Assembly (NCBI GenBank): GCA_965208685.1
Contig: CBDBPL010000007.1
Location: 3,348,001-3,412,000 of the forward strand
Source: JAJEFO01 sp965208685
GTDB taxonomy: Bacteria > Pseudomonadota > Alphaproteobacteria > Rhodobacterales > Rhodobacteraceae
Direction of reading: 5' to 3'
Length of the DNA stretch: 64,000 bases
Made by a program: the position numbers and the translations under genes. The first letter of the stretch is position 1, and each line of letters starts with the position of its first letter. The notes under the pieces are model-generated. The model saw only the letters and a list, made by a program, of their open reading frames with translations, was not told the DNA's origin and did not search any database. Below, piece after piece: positions 35,685-44,356 of this stretch.

Positions 35685-36638
35685 CTACAAGAGCTGAAGG
35701 AGCGGATTCTCGATGCGCGCAGCAATGTCCTCGAGAAGCGCCGCGGCGCAGGGAAGCGCAAGCCGAGATTCCACGAAGGCTAGCGACAGGTCATATCCCG
35801 CCGCGCCCCGTGCCACGCACAGAGTCAGGCCACCGCCTGCCGGCACGTAGCCGTTGATCCGAGTGCCGCAAAGGTCGACCAGCGTGAGGACCGGGCATTC
35901 CTGTTCACCGGCACCGCCCCTGTCCGGGTTGGCGACGATCTCGAGATTTCCGTCGAGACCCCTTATCGCTACCGACACCGATGAGGCGTCAAACGTGGCG
36001 CGCCAGGCGCCTGCCGCGAACGAGGCGAGAAGCCTTGTCCTGTCGGCTGTCCTTGAGCGGTCCAGAATCTCGTCGAAAGCCGTCGGGTCGACGAACGCCG
36101 ACAGCGTCGAGTGCCCGCCGACCGCAATGGCTGCGTCCAGATCCGCCACGTGGATAGGTTCGGCGATGCCCTGTGCGCGGAGCAGGTGCAGGTCGATGCC
36201 TCGTTCGGTCGCTAGCCTGCGTGCCTTGGGCGAAGCGAGGACTCGGCTGGCGGCGACCGGTTCAGGCATTGCCCGTTCCGCAGGGGCAAGCGCCTCCTGC
36301 CTCTCAGGCTCCGGTTCACGCCGCTGCACGGTCTCGACGACAGGCGCCGCCGCTGGTTCCGGAGCGGACGCGCCGGTGCTGGTCTCTTCGACTTCGCCCT
36401 CACTTCCGACGATCATGGCGATGAGGTGGCCTACCGGAACGTTGTCGCCTTCTGCCGCCTTCACGCCGCTCAGGTATCCGTCCGCGGCCGCCTCGACCTC
36501 CATGGTGGCCTTGTCGGTCTCAACCTCGAAAATCGGATCCCCCGCCGTGACCGGATCGCCGTTGCCTTTGAGCCAGGCCACGATGACGCCCGAGTCCTGG
36601 ACCATGCCAAGCTGCGGCATCCTCACTTCATGGGGCAT
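35685..36638 (-). CDS. Lipoyl/E2-like subunit of a 2-oxoacid dehydrogenase, without the catalytic motif
   Basis: 317 residues. The N-terminal lipoyl domain has the lipoylated Lys43 in VETDKATMEV, a Pro/Glu/Ala-rich linker follows, then a peripheral-subunit-binding domain at about 134-170 (ASPKARRLATERGIDLHLLR). The last 140 residues are only a shortened E2-like fold (LVDLCGTRINGYVPAGGGLT...ARGAAGYDLSLAFVESRL): the GSIGG and HxxxDG acyltransferase motifs are absent. It starts 11 bases inside the E1 beta gene. It can carry acyl groups but probably not transfer them to CoA in the usual way. Confidence 0.8.
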   Translation of the reverse strand: MPHEVRMPQLGMVQDSGVIVAWLKGNGDPVTAGDPIFEVETDKATMEVEAAADGYLSGVKAAEGDNVPVGHLIAMIVGSEGEVEETSTGASAPEPAAAPVVETVQRREPEPERQEALAPAERAMPEPVAASRVLASPKARRLATERGIDLHLLRAQGIAEPIHVADLDAAIAVGGHSTLSAFVDPTAFDEILDRSRTADRTRLLASFAAGAWRATFDASSVSVAIRGLDGNLEIVANPDRGGAGEQECPVLTLVDLCGTRINGYVPAGGGLTLCVARGAAGYDLSLAFVESRLALPCAAALLEDIAARIENPLLQLL

Positions 36639-37626
36639 GCACCGGAACTCCCCTGACGATCGCGCGGGCAGTGGCAGCCACGCCCTCGGCCCTCGGCACG
36701 GTCAGGTCCTCGAGCGCCGGACTGAACGGAACCGGCACGTCCATCGCTCCCATCCTGATCACCGGCGCATCAAGATGATAGAACGCCTTCTCGGAAATGC
36801 GCGCGGCGATTTCCGCCGTGACCCCGAAGTTCTGGTGCCCCTCGTCGACCACGATCGCGCGTGACGTCTTGCGAACCGATCCCAGGATCGTCCCTTCGTC
36901 CAATGGCACTAGGGTCCGCGGATCGACCACGTCCGCACCAATGCCGTCACGTTCGAGGATCTCGGCAGCCTCTTCGCAGACCTGCCTCATGGACGAGGTG
37001 CCGATCAAGGTGACTTCGGACCCTTCGCGCAGGATCGCCGCCTCGCCAAGGGGAAGCACGTATTCCTCTTCCGGCACCGACGCCTTGTCCTGGTACATCA
37101 GCTTGTCCTCGAAGATCACGACCGGATTGTCGTCGCGGACCGCGGCTTTCAGCAGCCCCTTCGCCTCGTAGGCCGAAGACGGCATGGCGACCTTGAGTCC
37201 CGGGATATGCGCCACCAATGCGTGGAGCGACTGCGAATGCTGTGCGGCCGAACGCCGGGTGGCCCCTAGGTTGGTACGCAACACCAAGGGCACGTTCAAC
37301 TTGCCGCCGGACATGTAGTGGGTCTTGGCAGCCTGGTTGCAGAGCTGGTCCATGACCAGATAGAGAAAGTCGCCGAACATCAGGTCCACGATCGGGCGCG
37401 ACCCCGTCATTGCCGCACCGACGGCTATGCCCATGAAGCCGGGCTCGGAGATGGGCGTGTCGATGACGCGTTCGGTGCCGAATTCCTCCACGAGGCCGGA
37501 CAGCACCTTGAACGGCGTGCCCGCTTCGGCCACGTCCTCGCCGATCAGCAGCACCGTCTCGTCGCGCCGCATCTCTTCGGCAATGGCCTCGTTCACGGCC
37601 TGCGACAGGGTGATTTCGCGGGTCAT
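36628..37626 (-). CDS. 2-oxoacid dehydrogenase E1 component, beta subunit
   Basis: 332 residues, the normal PdhB/AcoB length. Typical blocks: AVNEAIAEEMRRDETVLLIG, IDTPISEPGFMGIAVGAAMT, RTNLGATRRSAAQHSQSLHA and PSSAYEAKGLLKAAVRDDNP. It forms the heterotetramer with the alpha subunit encoded four bases upstream and decarboxylates a 2-oxoacid (pyruvate, acetoin or branched-chain acid) using thiamine diphosphate. The E1 type is nearest to acetoin/pyruvate dehydrogenases. Confidence 0.93.
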   Translation of the reverse strand: MTREITLSQAVNEAIAEEMRRDETVLLIGEDVAEAGTPFKVLSGLVEEFGTERVIDTPISEPGFMGIAVGAAMTGSRPIVDLMFGDFLYLVMDQLCNQAAKTHYMSGGKLNVPLVLRTNLGATRRSAAQHSQSLHALVAHIPGLKVAMPSSAYEAKGLLKAAVRDDNPVVIFEDKLMYQDKASVPEEEYVLPLGEAAILREGSEVTLIGTSSMRQVCEEAAEILERDGIGADVVDPRTLVPLDEGTILGSVRKTSRAIVVDEGHQNFGVTAEIAARISEKAFYHLDAPVIRMGAMDVPVPFSPALEDLTVPRAEGVAATARAIVRGVPVHAP

Positions 37627-38669
37627 GCACGATCTCCGGACATGTAGGGCAAGGCATGCTCGACGCCCTTGAAGACGTGCATGTCGACCTCGACCGCATC
37701 CGGATAGGGTGCAGCCAGCGCATATTCCACCGCCGCCGCCGCTTCGTCACGGATCTCGCTGTCGATCACGGCCAGTTCATCCTCCGTGGCGACGCCCTCG
37801 AAGCGAAGCCACTCGCCGAAGTTGGCGATCGGGTCGCGATCGGCCTTCCAGCGGGCCTCTTCCTCCTTCGAACGGTAATATTCGCGATTGATGTCGCCCA
37901 CATGGTGCCCGTGGTAGCGATAGGTTTCGAGTTCGATGAAGAACGGGCCTTCGCCCCTGCGACATCGTTCAACCAGATCCGAGGCAAGCTTGTTGACCGC
38001 CAGCACGTCCTGGCCGTCGACCTGGTGCGCCTCGATCCCGAAAGCTTCCGCCCGCGCGGTCAGCGAGCCGGCCACGACCTCGTCCGTGACCGTATATTCG
38101 GAATACCCGTTGTTCTCGCAGGCATAGATGACGGGCAGCTTCCAGAGCGCCGCCATGTTCATGACCTCGTACCACAGGCCCTGTGCCGTGGCGCCGTCGC
38201 CGAAGAAGCAGACGGTCACGTAGTTCCTGCCCAACCGCTTGGCCGAAAGAGCCGCCCCGGTGGCGATGCCGGCCGAACCGCCAACGATGGCGTTGGCGCC
38301 AAGATTGCCATGGGCCTGGTCGGCGATGTGCATGGAGCCGCCCTTGCCTCGACAATAGCCCTCTTCCTTGCCCAGAAGTTCGCAGAACATCAGCTTGAGT
38401 TCGGCCCCCTTTGCCAGGCAATGCCCGTGGCCGCGATGGGTCGAGGTGATGCGGTCTTCGTCCGTCAACGCCTCGCAGATCCCCACCGCCACTGCCTCCT
38501 GACCGGAATACATGTGCGTCAATCCGGGCATCTGGGCATTGAGGTAGAGCTGGTTGGCCTTGTCCTCGAACGCCCGGATTCGCGCCATTTGGCGGTACAT
38601 CCTGAGGTAGGCTTCGGCATTTGCCTTTCCGTCGCGCGGCATTGTCGGATCCTTGGTCTTCCGGGCCAT
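37623..38669 (-). CDS. 2-oxoacid dehydrogenase E1 component, alpha subunit
   Basis: 348 residues. The thiamine-diphosphate motif runs from GDG (157-159) to the NN at 186-187 (CENNGYSE). Other family blocks are HMYSGQEAVAVGICEAL, STHRGHGHCLAKG and the phosphorylation-loop-like YRYHGHHVGD. Upstream residues MARKTKDPTMPRDGK are variable. It overlaps the beta gene by four bases. With no E3 gene here, a shared dihydrolipoamide dehydrogenase from elsewhere is needed. Confidence 0.93.
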   Translation of the reverse strand: MARKTKDPTMPRDGKANAEAYLRMYRQMARIRAFEDKANQLYLNAQMPGLTHMYSGQEAVAVGICEALTDEDRITSTHRGHGHCLAKGAELKLMFCELLGKEEGYCRGKGGSMHIADQAHGNLGANAIVGGSAGIATGAALSAKRLGRNYVTVCFFGDGATAQGLWYEVMNMAALWKLPVIYACENNGYSEYTVTDEVVAGSLTARAEAFGIEAHQVDGQDVLAVNKLASDLVERCRRGEGPFFIELETYRYHGHHVGDINREYYRSKEEEARWKADRDPIANFGEWLRFEGVATEDELAVIDSEIRDEAAAAVEYALAAPYPDAVEVDMHVFKGVEHALPYMSGDRA

Positions 38670-38682
38670 GGGTCGAGGCCAG

Positions 38683-39990
38683 TCAGTAGCGATTGGAGAT
38701 CGGCAGCTCTTCAGCCGGGAAGAGCGAGATCACCTCGCAGCCAGTGTCAGTGACGACGACTTCCTCCTCGATCCGGGCAGCAGAGAAGCCGTCTGCCGCC
38801 GGGCAGTAGGTCTCCAGCGCGAACACCATGCCGGTCTGGATTTCCATGGGATTCTCCAGGCTGACCGCACGGGAAATGATCGGACGCTCGTGCAGCGCGA
38901 GGCCCAGCCCGTGCCCGAACTGCAAGCCGAACGCCGAAAGCTCGTCAGGAAAGCCGTAGTCCTGCGCCGCCGGCCAGAGCTTCGCCACGTTGTCAGTGGT
39001 GACGCCCGGCTTGATCGCGTCGATCGCGAGATCCAGCCATTCGCGGGCCTTCGTGTAGGCGTCATGCTGCACCGGTGTCGCCCTGCCGATGTTGAACGTC
39101 CTGTAGTAGCAGGTCCGGTACCCCTGGTAGGATTGCAGGATGTCGAAGAACGCCTGGTCGCCGGGACGAAAATACCGGTCGGTGAAATTGTGCGGGTGCG
39201 GATTGCAGCGTTCGCCGCTGATCGCGTTGATCGCCTCGACGTCGTCCGAACCCATCTCGTAGAGCATCTTGTTGGACAGAGCCACGATGTCGTTCTCGCG
39301 AACGCCCGGCTTCAGTTCCTCGTAGATCATGTGGTAGACGCCATCGACCATGCTGGCCGCTTGCGTCAGGAGCTGGATCTCGTCCCAGTTCTTGATCTCG
39401 CGCGCGCCCAGCATGACCTGCTGGCCATCGACAATCTTGAGCCCGGCTTCCTGCAGCGCGTGGAACATCGCGGTTTCGGCATAGTCGACGCCGACGGGCA
39501 TGTCGGCCATGCCGGCATCGCGAACGAGGCCGGCGATTTCCTCGGCATAGTGCTTCATCAGCCCGAAGGACGGCGGGATCGTCCCGCGCATGCCGACGAC
39601 ACCGGCGCGGCAATGGTCCGGCTCGAGCCAGTCGGAGTACTTCCGGTGGTGCACCGCGGCGGAGCCGAAATCCCAGACGTAGGGCGAGTCGTCGCCGGTC
39701 AGGAGCGCAAAGCGGCACATCTTGTCCCGTTCCCATTCGCCGATCTTGGTGCCTGAGACGTAGCGGATGTTGTTGACGTCGAAGAGCAGGAGCGTCCCGC
39801 AGTCAGACGCCTTCAGTGCCTCGCGGGTTCGGCTCAGGCGATAGCGGCGCAGGCGGTCGTGGTCGACGCGGCGCTCGAAGTCGACCGACGTGTGTCCCCA
39901 GGCCGGCAGGCGGCCCTCCCAGTTCCAGTTCGGCTGAAGATCCTGCGGAGACAGGACATTGGGGGTCAGCGCTGTGTTGTGTACGTTCAT
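38683..39990 (-). CDS. M24 (creatinase/aminopeptidase P) fold protein with altered metal site
   Basis: 435 residues: an N-terminal creatinase-type domain and a C-terminal pita-bread domain. Of the five M24 metal ligands, Asp283 (FFDILQSYQGY), His360 (FGHGLGLALHE), Glu393 (FALETY) and Glu408 (ARIEEE) are present, but the second Asp is Cys294 (YRTCYYRTF). It may be a non-metallo enzyme as creatinase is, or bind a single metal. Creatinase-like C-N hydrolysis, an aminopeptidase or a lyase are all possible. It sits between the esterase and the dehydrogenase genes in the minus-strand cluster. Confidence 0.82.
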   Translation of the reverse strand: MNVHNTALTPNVLSPQDLQPNWNWEGRLPAWGHTSVDFERRVDHDRLRRYRLSRTREALKASDCGTLLLFDVNNIRYVSGTKIGEWERDKMCRFALLTGDDSPYVWDFGSAAVHHRKYSDWLEPDHCRAGVVGMRGTIPPSFGLMKHYAEEIAGLVRDAGMADMPVGVDYAETAMFHALQEAGLKIVDGQQVMLGAREIKNWDEIQLLTQAASMVDGVYHMIYEELKPGVRENDIVALSNKMLYEMGSDDVEAINAISGERCNPHPHNFTDRYFRPGDQAFFDILQSYQGYRTCYYRTFNIGRATPVQHDAYTKAREWLDLAIDAIKPGVTTDNVAKLWPAAQDYGFPDELSAFGLQFGHGLGLALHERPIISRAVSLENPMEIQTGMVFALETYCPAADGFSAARIEEEVVVTDTGCEVISLFPAEELPISNRY

Positions 39991-40120
39991 GTCGGCATCC
40001 TCTCATCTCGCGGCCCGTGCCTGGCCGCTTGCGTTTCGGTTCGTTGCTGGTGCCAGCCTATCCCAATGCCAGCCGGACTCAGCACGATTCTCATCCACTT
40101 CGGACATTCGTCGACCAGGT

Positions 40121-41203
40121 TCAGACATGCAGTTGCCTCGCCATCCAGTCCGCTGAATCCGGGCGATACCTGTAGGGACGATTGTTGACCACATGCGTGC
40201 CGTCCTCGACCATGTTCAGCACCACGGGGCCAGACACTGCGTTGGCCAGTCTGTCGGCATGCCCTGGCGGGATCACCCGATCCAGAGCGCCGCCGACGAT
40301 GTAGGTCGGGCACTCGATCCGATGCGCGACCTCGGCGAGGTTCATCCGCCGTGCAACGACTGCCGCCGCGTGTTCATCTGATGAATGGCTGCGTGCAACG
40401 AAGGCCGCGCGAGTAAGACCGGGTGCATGCAGGAAGGCCTCGAAAAAGTCGAAAGGGCCGGTCAGCGAAATGCAGGCCCGCACGCGCCTTTCGAAGGCTG
40501 CGGCGCGTGGAGCGTAGTAGCCGCCAAGGCTGACTCCCCAGAGCCCGACACGCGCAGCGTCGACATCGTCCCTTTTTTCGAGCCAGTCGATGACCGAAGC
40601 GACCGGCACCTCAAAGTCGGGCCTGATCGGAAGCTCGTATTCCGCCTCTCCCTGTCCTGGACCGTCGAATGCCAGCGTGGCCATGCCCCTGTCGAGGAAC
40701 ACGGCCTCGTTCGTGCGCATCTCCTCCTTCGTGCTGTCGAGCCCCATGCACATGACGACAACTGCAGGCCTTTCCTCGCCGCGCGGCTTCCGCAAGACGC
40801 CGGCCAGCAAGGTGCCCTCGTACGGGATCGTGATCCGCTCGCCGGGAGGATCCATGTTCGGCAGGGCCCGGCCATGGGCCGCGATCGCCAGGTCGTGCGC
40901 ATCGCGCATCTGGTCCGGATCGTGAACGAAAAGGAACTTGCCGAAATGATAGCAAATGGCCGCGGTCGCAAAATGCTCGCCCGCGCTCCGCCGCCGCCCT
41001 TCGGATTCGGCCGTTGCAGCAAGGTCGTCATGGACTTTCCCGCGCGCGACCCAGGCGGGACACCATTCGTCCCAGCGAGAGATCGACCCTGTTACGTCCT
41101 CGAAATCGGCAAGCGGCACGCCGTTCGTCACCATCCGGTGCGACCAATGCGCCGCGGCAGCGGCAATGCGCGGGTCCCCATCGTCACGACCGGTGCTCGC
41201 CAT
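40121..41203 (-). CDS. Alpha/beta hydrolase, 2,6-dihydroxypseudooxynicotine-hydrolase/FrsA-like
   Basis: 360 residues with the long N-terminal helical cap typical of this group (AGEHFATAAICYHFGKFLFV, HDPDQMRDAHDLAIAAHG) and a C-terminal catalytic domain: VVVMCMGLDSTKEE, nucleophile LWGVSLGGYY, acid in GGALDRVIP and His in EDGTHVVNNRP. Known relatives cleave C-C bonds of nicotine-breakdown diketones (retro-Claisen type) or act as esterases. A paralogue lies at 61436-62590, near the other end of the proposed regulon. Confidence 0.85.
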   Translation of the reverse strand: MASTGRDDGDPRIAAAAAHWSHRMVTNGVPLADFEDVTGSISRWDEWCPAWVARGKVHDDLAATAESEGRRRSAGEHFATAAICYHFGKFLFVHDPDQMRDAHDLAIAAHGRALPNMDPPGERITIPYEGTLLAGVLRKPRGEERPAVVVMCMGLDSTKEEMRTNEAVFLDRGMATLAFDGPGQGEAEYELPIRPDFEVPVASVIDWLEKRDDVDAARVGLWGVSLGGYYAPRAAAFERRVRACISLTGPFDFFEAFLHAPGLTRAAFVARSHSSDEHAAAVVARRMNLAEVAHRIECPTYIVGGALDRVIPPGHADRLANAVSGPVVLNMVEDGTHVVNNRPYRYRPDSADWMARQLHV

Positions 41204-41206
41204 GCC

Positions 41207-41653
41207 TCACCCCCTTGCCACCAGCACCGCCCCGGCCAGAACCAGGAACACGCCCGCGAGTCGCGACCAGGACATCTCGCGCACGGCCAGGCCGAACGCA
41301 CCGTAATGGTCTACGATGGTGGAGCCGACCAGCTGCCCGGCAACGATGCACACGAAGAACGCAAGGGCGCCGGTCACCGGCGCGAGAACCACGCCGGAAC
41401 CGACGAAAATCGCTCCGACCACGCCGCCCAGATAGGCCCACCACGGGACGGCGGCGAGCGTTGCCGGGGCAACGCGCCCGAAGCCGGACACCGCGAGCAC
41501 GAGAAGGCTGCAGAAAAACGCGACAAATATCGAGATGGAGGTCGCGACAAGGGCGCTGCCGACATGTCGCGCGATGATCGCGTTCATGGCGGGCTGGACC
41601 GTGATCATCGCACCGACCGCAATGGCGGCGAGCATGAAGCCAAGCATTTGCAT
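41207..41653 (-). CDS. DMT/YdcZ (DUF606) family membrane protein
   Basis: 148 residues, almost all hydrophobic, with five predicted helices: MLGFMLAAIAVGAMITVQPA, VATSISIFVAFFCSLLVLAV, WWAYLGGVVGAIFVGSGVVL, ALAFFVCIVAGQLVGSTIVD and AGVFLVLAGAVLVA. This is the YdcZ half-size member of the drug/metabolite transporter superfamily, which may dimerise to export small molecules. The ATG at 41653 (or 41647 with AGGATG ahead) is used; the frame upstream is antisense-like. Confidence 0.8.
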   Translation of the reverse strand: MQMLGFMLAAIAVGAMITVQPAMNAIIARHVGSALVATSISIFVAFFCSLLVLAVSGFGRVAPATLAAVPWWAYLGGVVGAIFVGSGVVLAPVTGALAFFVCIVAGQLVGSTIVDHYGAFGLAVREMSWSRLAGVFLVLAGAVLVARG

Positions 41654-41654
41654 C

Positions 41655-42443
41655 CTACGCGAACCTCGCGGCCTTCTTCGAGCGCGCATGTTCGGCCAGG
41701 TGGGGGTACTTTTCGGTAAGGAGCGAGCCGTGACAGTATGTCTTGCCGAACGGATCCGTTTCCCTGATCCGGTCCAGCCACGCAGGGACCGCGGGCACGT
41801 CGTCCCAGACCGACCCGAGATTGATGTCATCCATCCTGACGATCACCGGCATCATTGCGATGTCCGCGAGACTGAACCCGTCACCCATGGCCCAGGCTCC
41901 GCCACTTTCGTCGAGCCAGCCGGCCAGTCGCTCCACTCCGCGACGAAGCCGCCCCAATGCTTCGTCCATGTCTTTCTGGGGGAAACCGGTCCGGCCCATG
42001 CGCATCAGGAACTCGCGGCGCAGCGGCTTGCTGTCGCAGAGCGCCTGGAACTCAGCCTCCGACATCGACTGGAAATGCGGCAGGAAGGCGAGGTTGTACG
42101 ACGGAACGCGCACCGCAGGCGTCGGGACTTCGTCGACGAAGCGCATCATCGCGCGCAACCGGGCGACGCCCTTGGGATCCTTCGGACGCATCGGCACGAC
42201 ATCGGGAAAGATGTCCTCAAGGTATTCGAGGATCACTGCGCTGTCGATCACCGGCACGCCGTCATGCACCAGCGCAGGCACCACGCCATTGGGGTTGAGT
42301 GCAAGGTATTCGGGCTTCAGCTGGTCGCCTGCAAAGAGATCAAGCTTGCGTTCCTCGAACGCAATTCCCTTTGCATGAAGCGCGTACCGGACGCGCTGGC
42401 TGCAGGTCGACTGGGGTGCGTTGTAAAGGACGAACTCGGCCAT
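41655..42443 (-). CDS. Glutathione S-transferase family protein
   Basis: 262 residues. N-terminal thioredoxin-like domain YNAPQSTCSQRVRYALHAKG with NPNGVVPALVHDGVPVIDSA (the cis-Pro and DSA glutathione-binding motif), then an all-helical C-terminal domain with the GDGFSLADIAMMPV capping motif. It may detoxify, isomerise or cleave a thioether/ether intermediate in the pathway encoded around it. It lies one base from the permease gene. Confidence 0.9.
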   Translation of the reverse strand: MAEFVLYNAPQSTCSQRVRYALHAKGIAFEERKLDLFAGDQLKPEYLALNPNGVVPALVHDGVPVIDSAVILEYLEDIFPDVVPMRPKDPKGVARLRAMMRFVDEVPTPAVRVPSYNLAFLPHFQSMSEAEFQALCDSKPLRREFLMRMGRTGFPQKDMDEALGRLRRGVERLAGWLDESGGAWAMGDGFSLADIAMMPVIVRMDDINLGSVWDDVPAVPAWLDRIRETDPFGKTYCHGSLLTEKYPHLAEHARSKKAARFA

Positions 42444-42444
42444 T

Positions 42445-43476
42445 TCAGTCCCAGTTCAATATTCTTGGCAGCTTGCGATGCCTTGCGAGCGTGCCCACGA
42501 TGCCGAGCGGAAAGAACATCAGGCAGAGCATCATGATCAGCCCCGTGGCCAGGATGTTGATCTCGGACGCGCCAAGAGTTGCCACGAAGAACTCGTTGAA
42601 GGCCACGATCAGCACGGATCCGATCACCGGGCCTGCGATTGTCCCCTTCCCTCCCAGGATGCACATCAGCACCATGTTCACGCTGACAAGGATGATCAGG
42701 AATATGTTCGGCCGGATATAGGTGAGGTATTCGCCCCAGACCGCGCCCGCCATGCCCACGAAGAAGGCCGAGATCGCGAAGGCCAAGACCTTGTAGAACC
42801 GCGTGTCGATGCCAGCGCTCTCGCTCTTGATCTCGTCCTTCGAGATCGCCCTCAGCCCCAACCCGAACTTCGAGTGCTTGATCCGGTAGGAGGCCCAGAC
42901 CGCGAAGGCCGCCATCACGATGAAGGCGTAGTAGTAAGGCAGCTTTGCCCATTCGACGGGCAGGCTGTTGGCCTTCAGCGCCACCCCGGCCGCGCCGCCC
43001 ACGAATTCCCAGTTTTCAAAGAATATCCGGAAGATCATGACCAGCGCCAGCGAGGAGATGATGAAGGACGGCCCCCGCACGCGGAGCGTGATCAGGCCGA
43101 TGAGATAGCCCAGCGCACCCGCGACAAGCCCCGCGAACGGCGCAAGGATGATCGTCGAAATCTCGAGCCGGGCAAACGCCATGCCCGCGAAGTAACCGCC
43201 GACCGCAAAGAACACGTTGTGGCCCAGCGAGATGTAGCCGGCGAATCCGCCAAGGACGTTCCAGCCCGAGGCCATCACCACGTAGGACGCCGTGAACAGC
43301 ACGAGATGGATCAGGTAGTTGTAGTTGCCGACGAACTGCAGTGCAGGCAACGCCAGCAGGACCGCCATGATGGCCAACGGGAACCATGCGGCACGGGTCT
43401 TGTCCGCCGCCTGCGCCAGCGACTCGTTGTACGCGCGGCGCTGTTCGAGGATGTCGTCGGTGTCGATGGCCGGCAT
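42445..43476 (-). CDS. Branched-chain amino-acid-type ABC permease, LivM-like
   Basis: 343 residues, about nine hydrophobic segments. Characteristic LivM blocks are GWNVLGGFAGYISLGHNVFF and ISKDEIKSESAGIDTRFYKV (EAA-like loop). The ATG at 43476 overlaps the LivH stop (TGATG); the open frame further upstream is the shadow of livH. Part of a complete Liv-type importer, whose substrates in this family include amino acids, amides, urea and aromatic acids. Confidence 0.92.
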   Translation of the reverse strand: MPAIDTDDILEQRRAYNESLAQAADKTRAAWFPLAIMAVLLALPALQFVGNYNYLIHLVLFTASYVVMASGWNVLGGFAGYISLGHNVFFAVGGYFAGMAFARLEISTIILAPFAGLVAGALGYLIGLITLRVRGPSFIISSLALVMIFRIFFENWEFVGGAAGVALKANSLPVEWAKLPYYYAFIVMAAFAVWASYRIKHSKFGLGLRAISKDEIKSESAGIDTRFYKVLAFAISAFFVGMAGAVWGEYLTYIRPNIFLIILVSVNMVLMCILGGKGTIAGPVIGSVLIVAFNEFFVATLGASEINILATGLIMMLCLMFFPLGIVGTLARHRKLPRILNWD

Positions 43477-44354
43477 CAGGCAAGCTCCGGCTTTTCGCCA
43501 AAGAGGCCCTGCGGCCGCACCAGCAGCACGACGAAGAGTGCGACGAAGAAGGTCAATGTCGACCAGGTCGCGCCGAAGAAGAAGCCGACATAGGCAGCGA
43601 CGACCGAAAGTATGAAGGCCGCCAGCACGGTCCCGAGGATCGAGCCCATGCCACCCAGGACTACAAGGGACATCAGGATCGCGATCCACTCCCAATGCTT
43701 GGCCGGGAAGAAGGAGAAGACGAAGCTGACGAGCGCTCCGGCCGCCCCCGCAAGCCCGATGCCGATGGCGAAGCTCACGAGTCCGACAAGGTTGACGTTG
43801 ACGCCGAGGAGTTCGGCCGCATCGCGGTTTTGGGTCGTCGCGCGGATCGCATTGCCGAAAGCCGAGTATTTCAGGAAGAGCGCCAGCGCGGAGATGATGG
43901 TGAGGGACACGATCCCGGAATAGAGCTGGCCCTTGGGAATGAAGACGCTTCCGACGAAGAAGGCATCCGTAGCGTAGTCAGGCGAGGTGACACGCTGGGT
44001 GTTGGTGAAGGCCGTGCCGAGCGCGCCTTCAACGACCATCGCCAGGGCAAAGGTCAGCAGCACCGTCATTTCCGAATACCTGGCCGACCGCGCCTCGCGC
44101 TCGAACACGAGCTTGTACAACAGCACTCCCGTCGCCGCCAGGATGACCAGGGCGACGGGCAAGGTCACCATGGGATCCACGCCGCCGATCCGGAAGGCCC
44201 AGTACGCAATGTAGGCCCCCACCATGACAAGGGAGGGATGCGCGAGGTTCACGATCCGCATGACCCCGAAGACCAGCGAAAGCCCCGACCCCATCAATGC
44301 GTACACTCCGCCAAGGGCGAGACCCAGCACCAGGATCTGAATCATGTCCGCCAT
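43476..44354 (-). CDS. Branched-chain amino-acid-type ABC permease, LivH-like
   Basis: 292 residues with eight hydrophobic helices. The opening IQILVLGLALGGVYALMGSG and LVFGVMRIVNLAHPSLVMVG are the LivH signature, and the coupling loop is AIRATTQNRDAAELLGVNVN. The ATG at 44354 lies just after the LivF stop; a TTG at 44360 is a weaker alternative. Confidence 0.92.
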   Translation of the reverse strand: MADMIQILVLGLALGGVYALMGSGLSLVFGVMRIVNLAHPSLVMVGAYIAYWAFRIGGVDPMVTLPVALVILAATGVLLYKLVFEREARSARYSEMTVLLTFALAMVVEGALGTAFTNTQRVTSPDYATDAFFVGSVFIPKGQLYSGIVSLTIISALALFLKYSAFGNAIRATTQNRDAAELLGVNVNLVGLVSFAIGIGLAGAAGALVSFVFSFFPAKHWEWIAILMSLVVLGGMGSILGTVLAAFILSVVAAYVGFFFGATWSTLTFFVALFVVLLVRPQGLFGEKPELA

Positions 44355-44356
44355 GA

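Noticed and set aside
38683..39990. Possible DMSP lyase DddP
   Set aside because: DddP is also M24-fold, but from memory the ligand region here (Cys in place of the second Asp) and the N-terminus do not match it.
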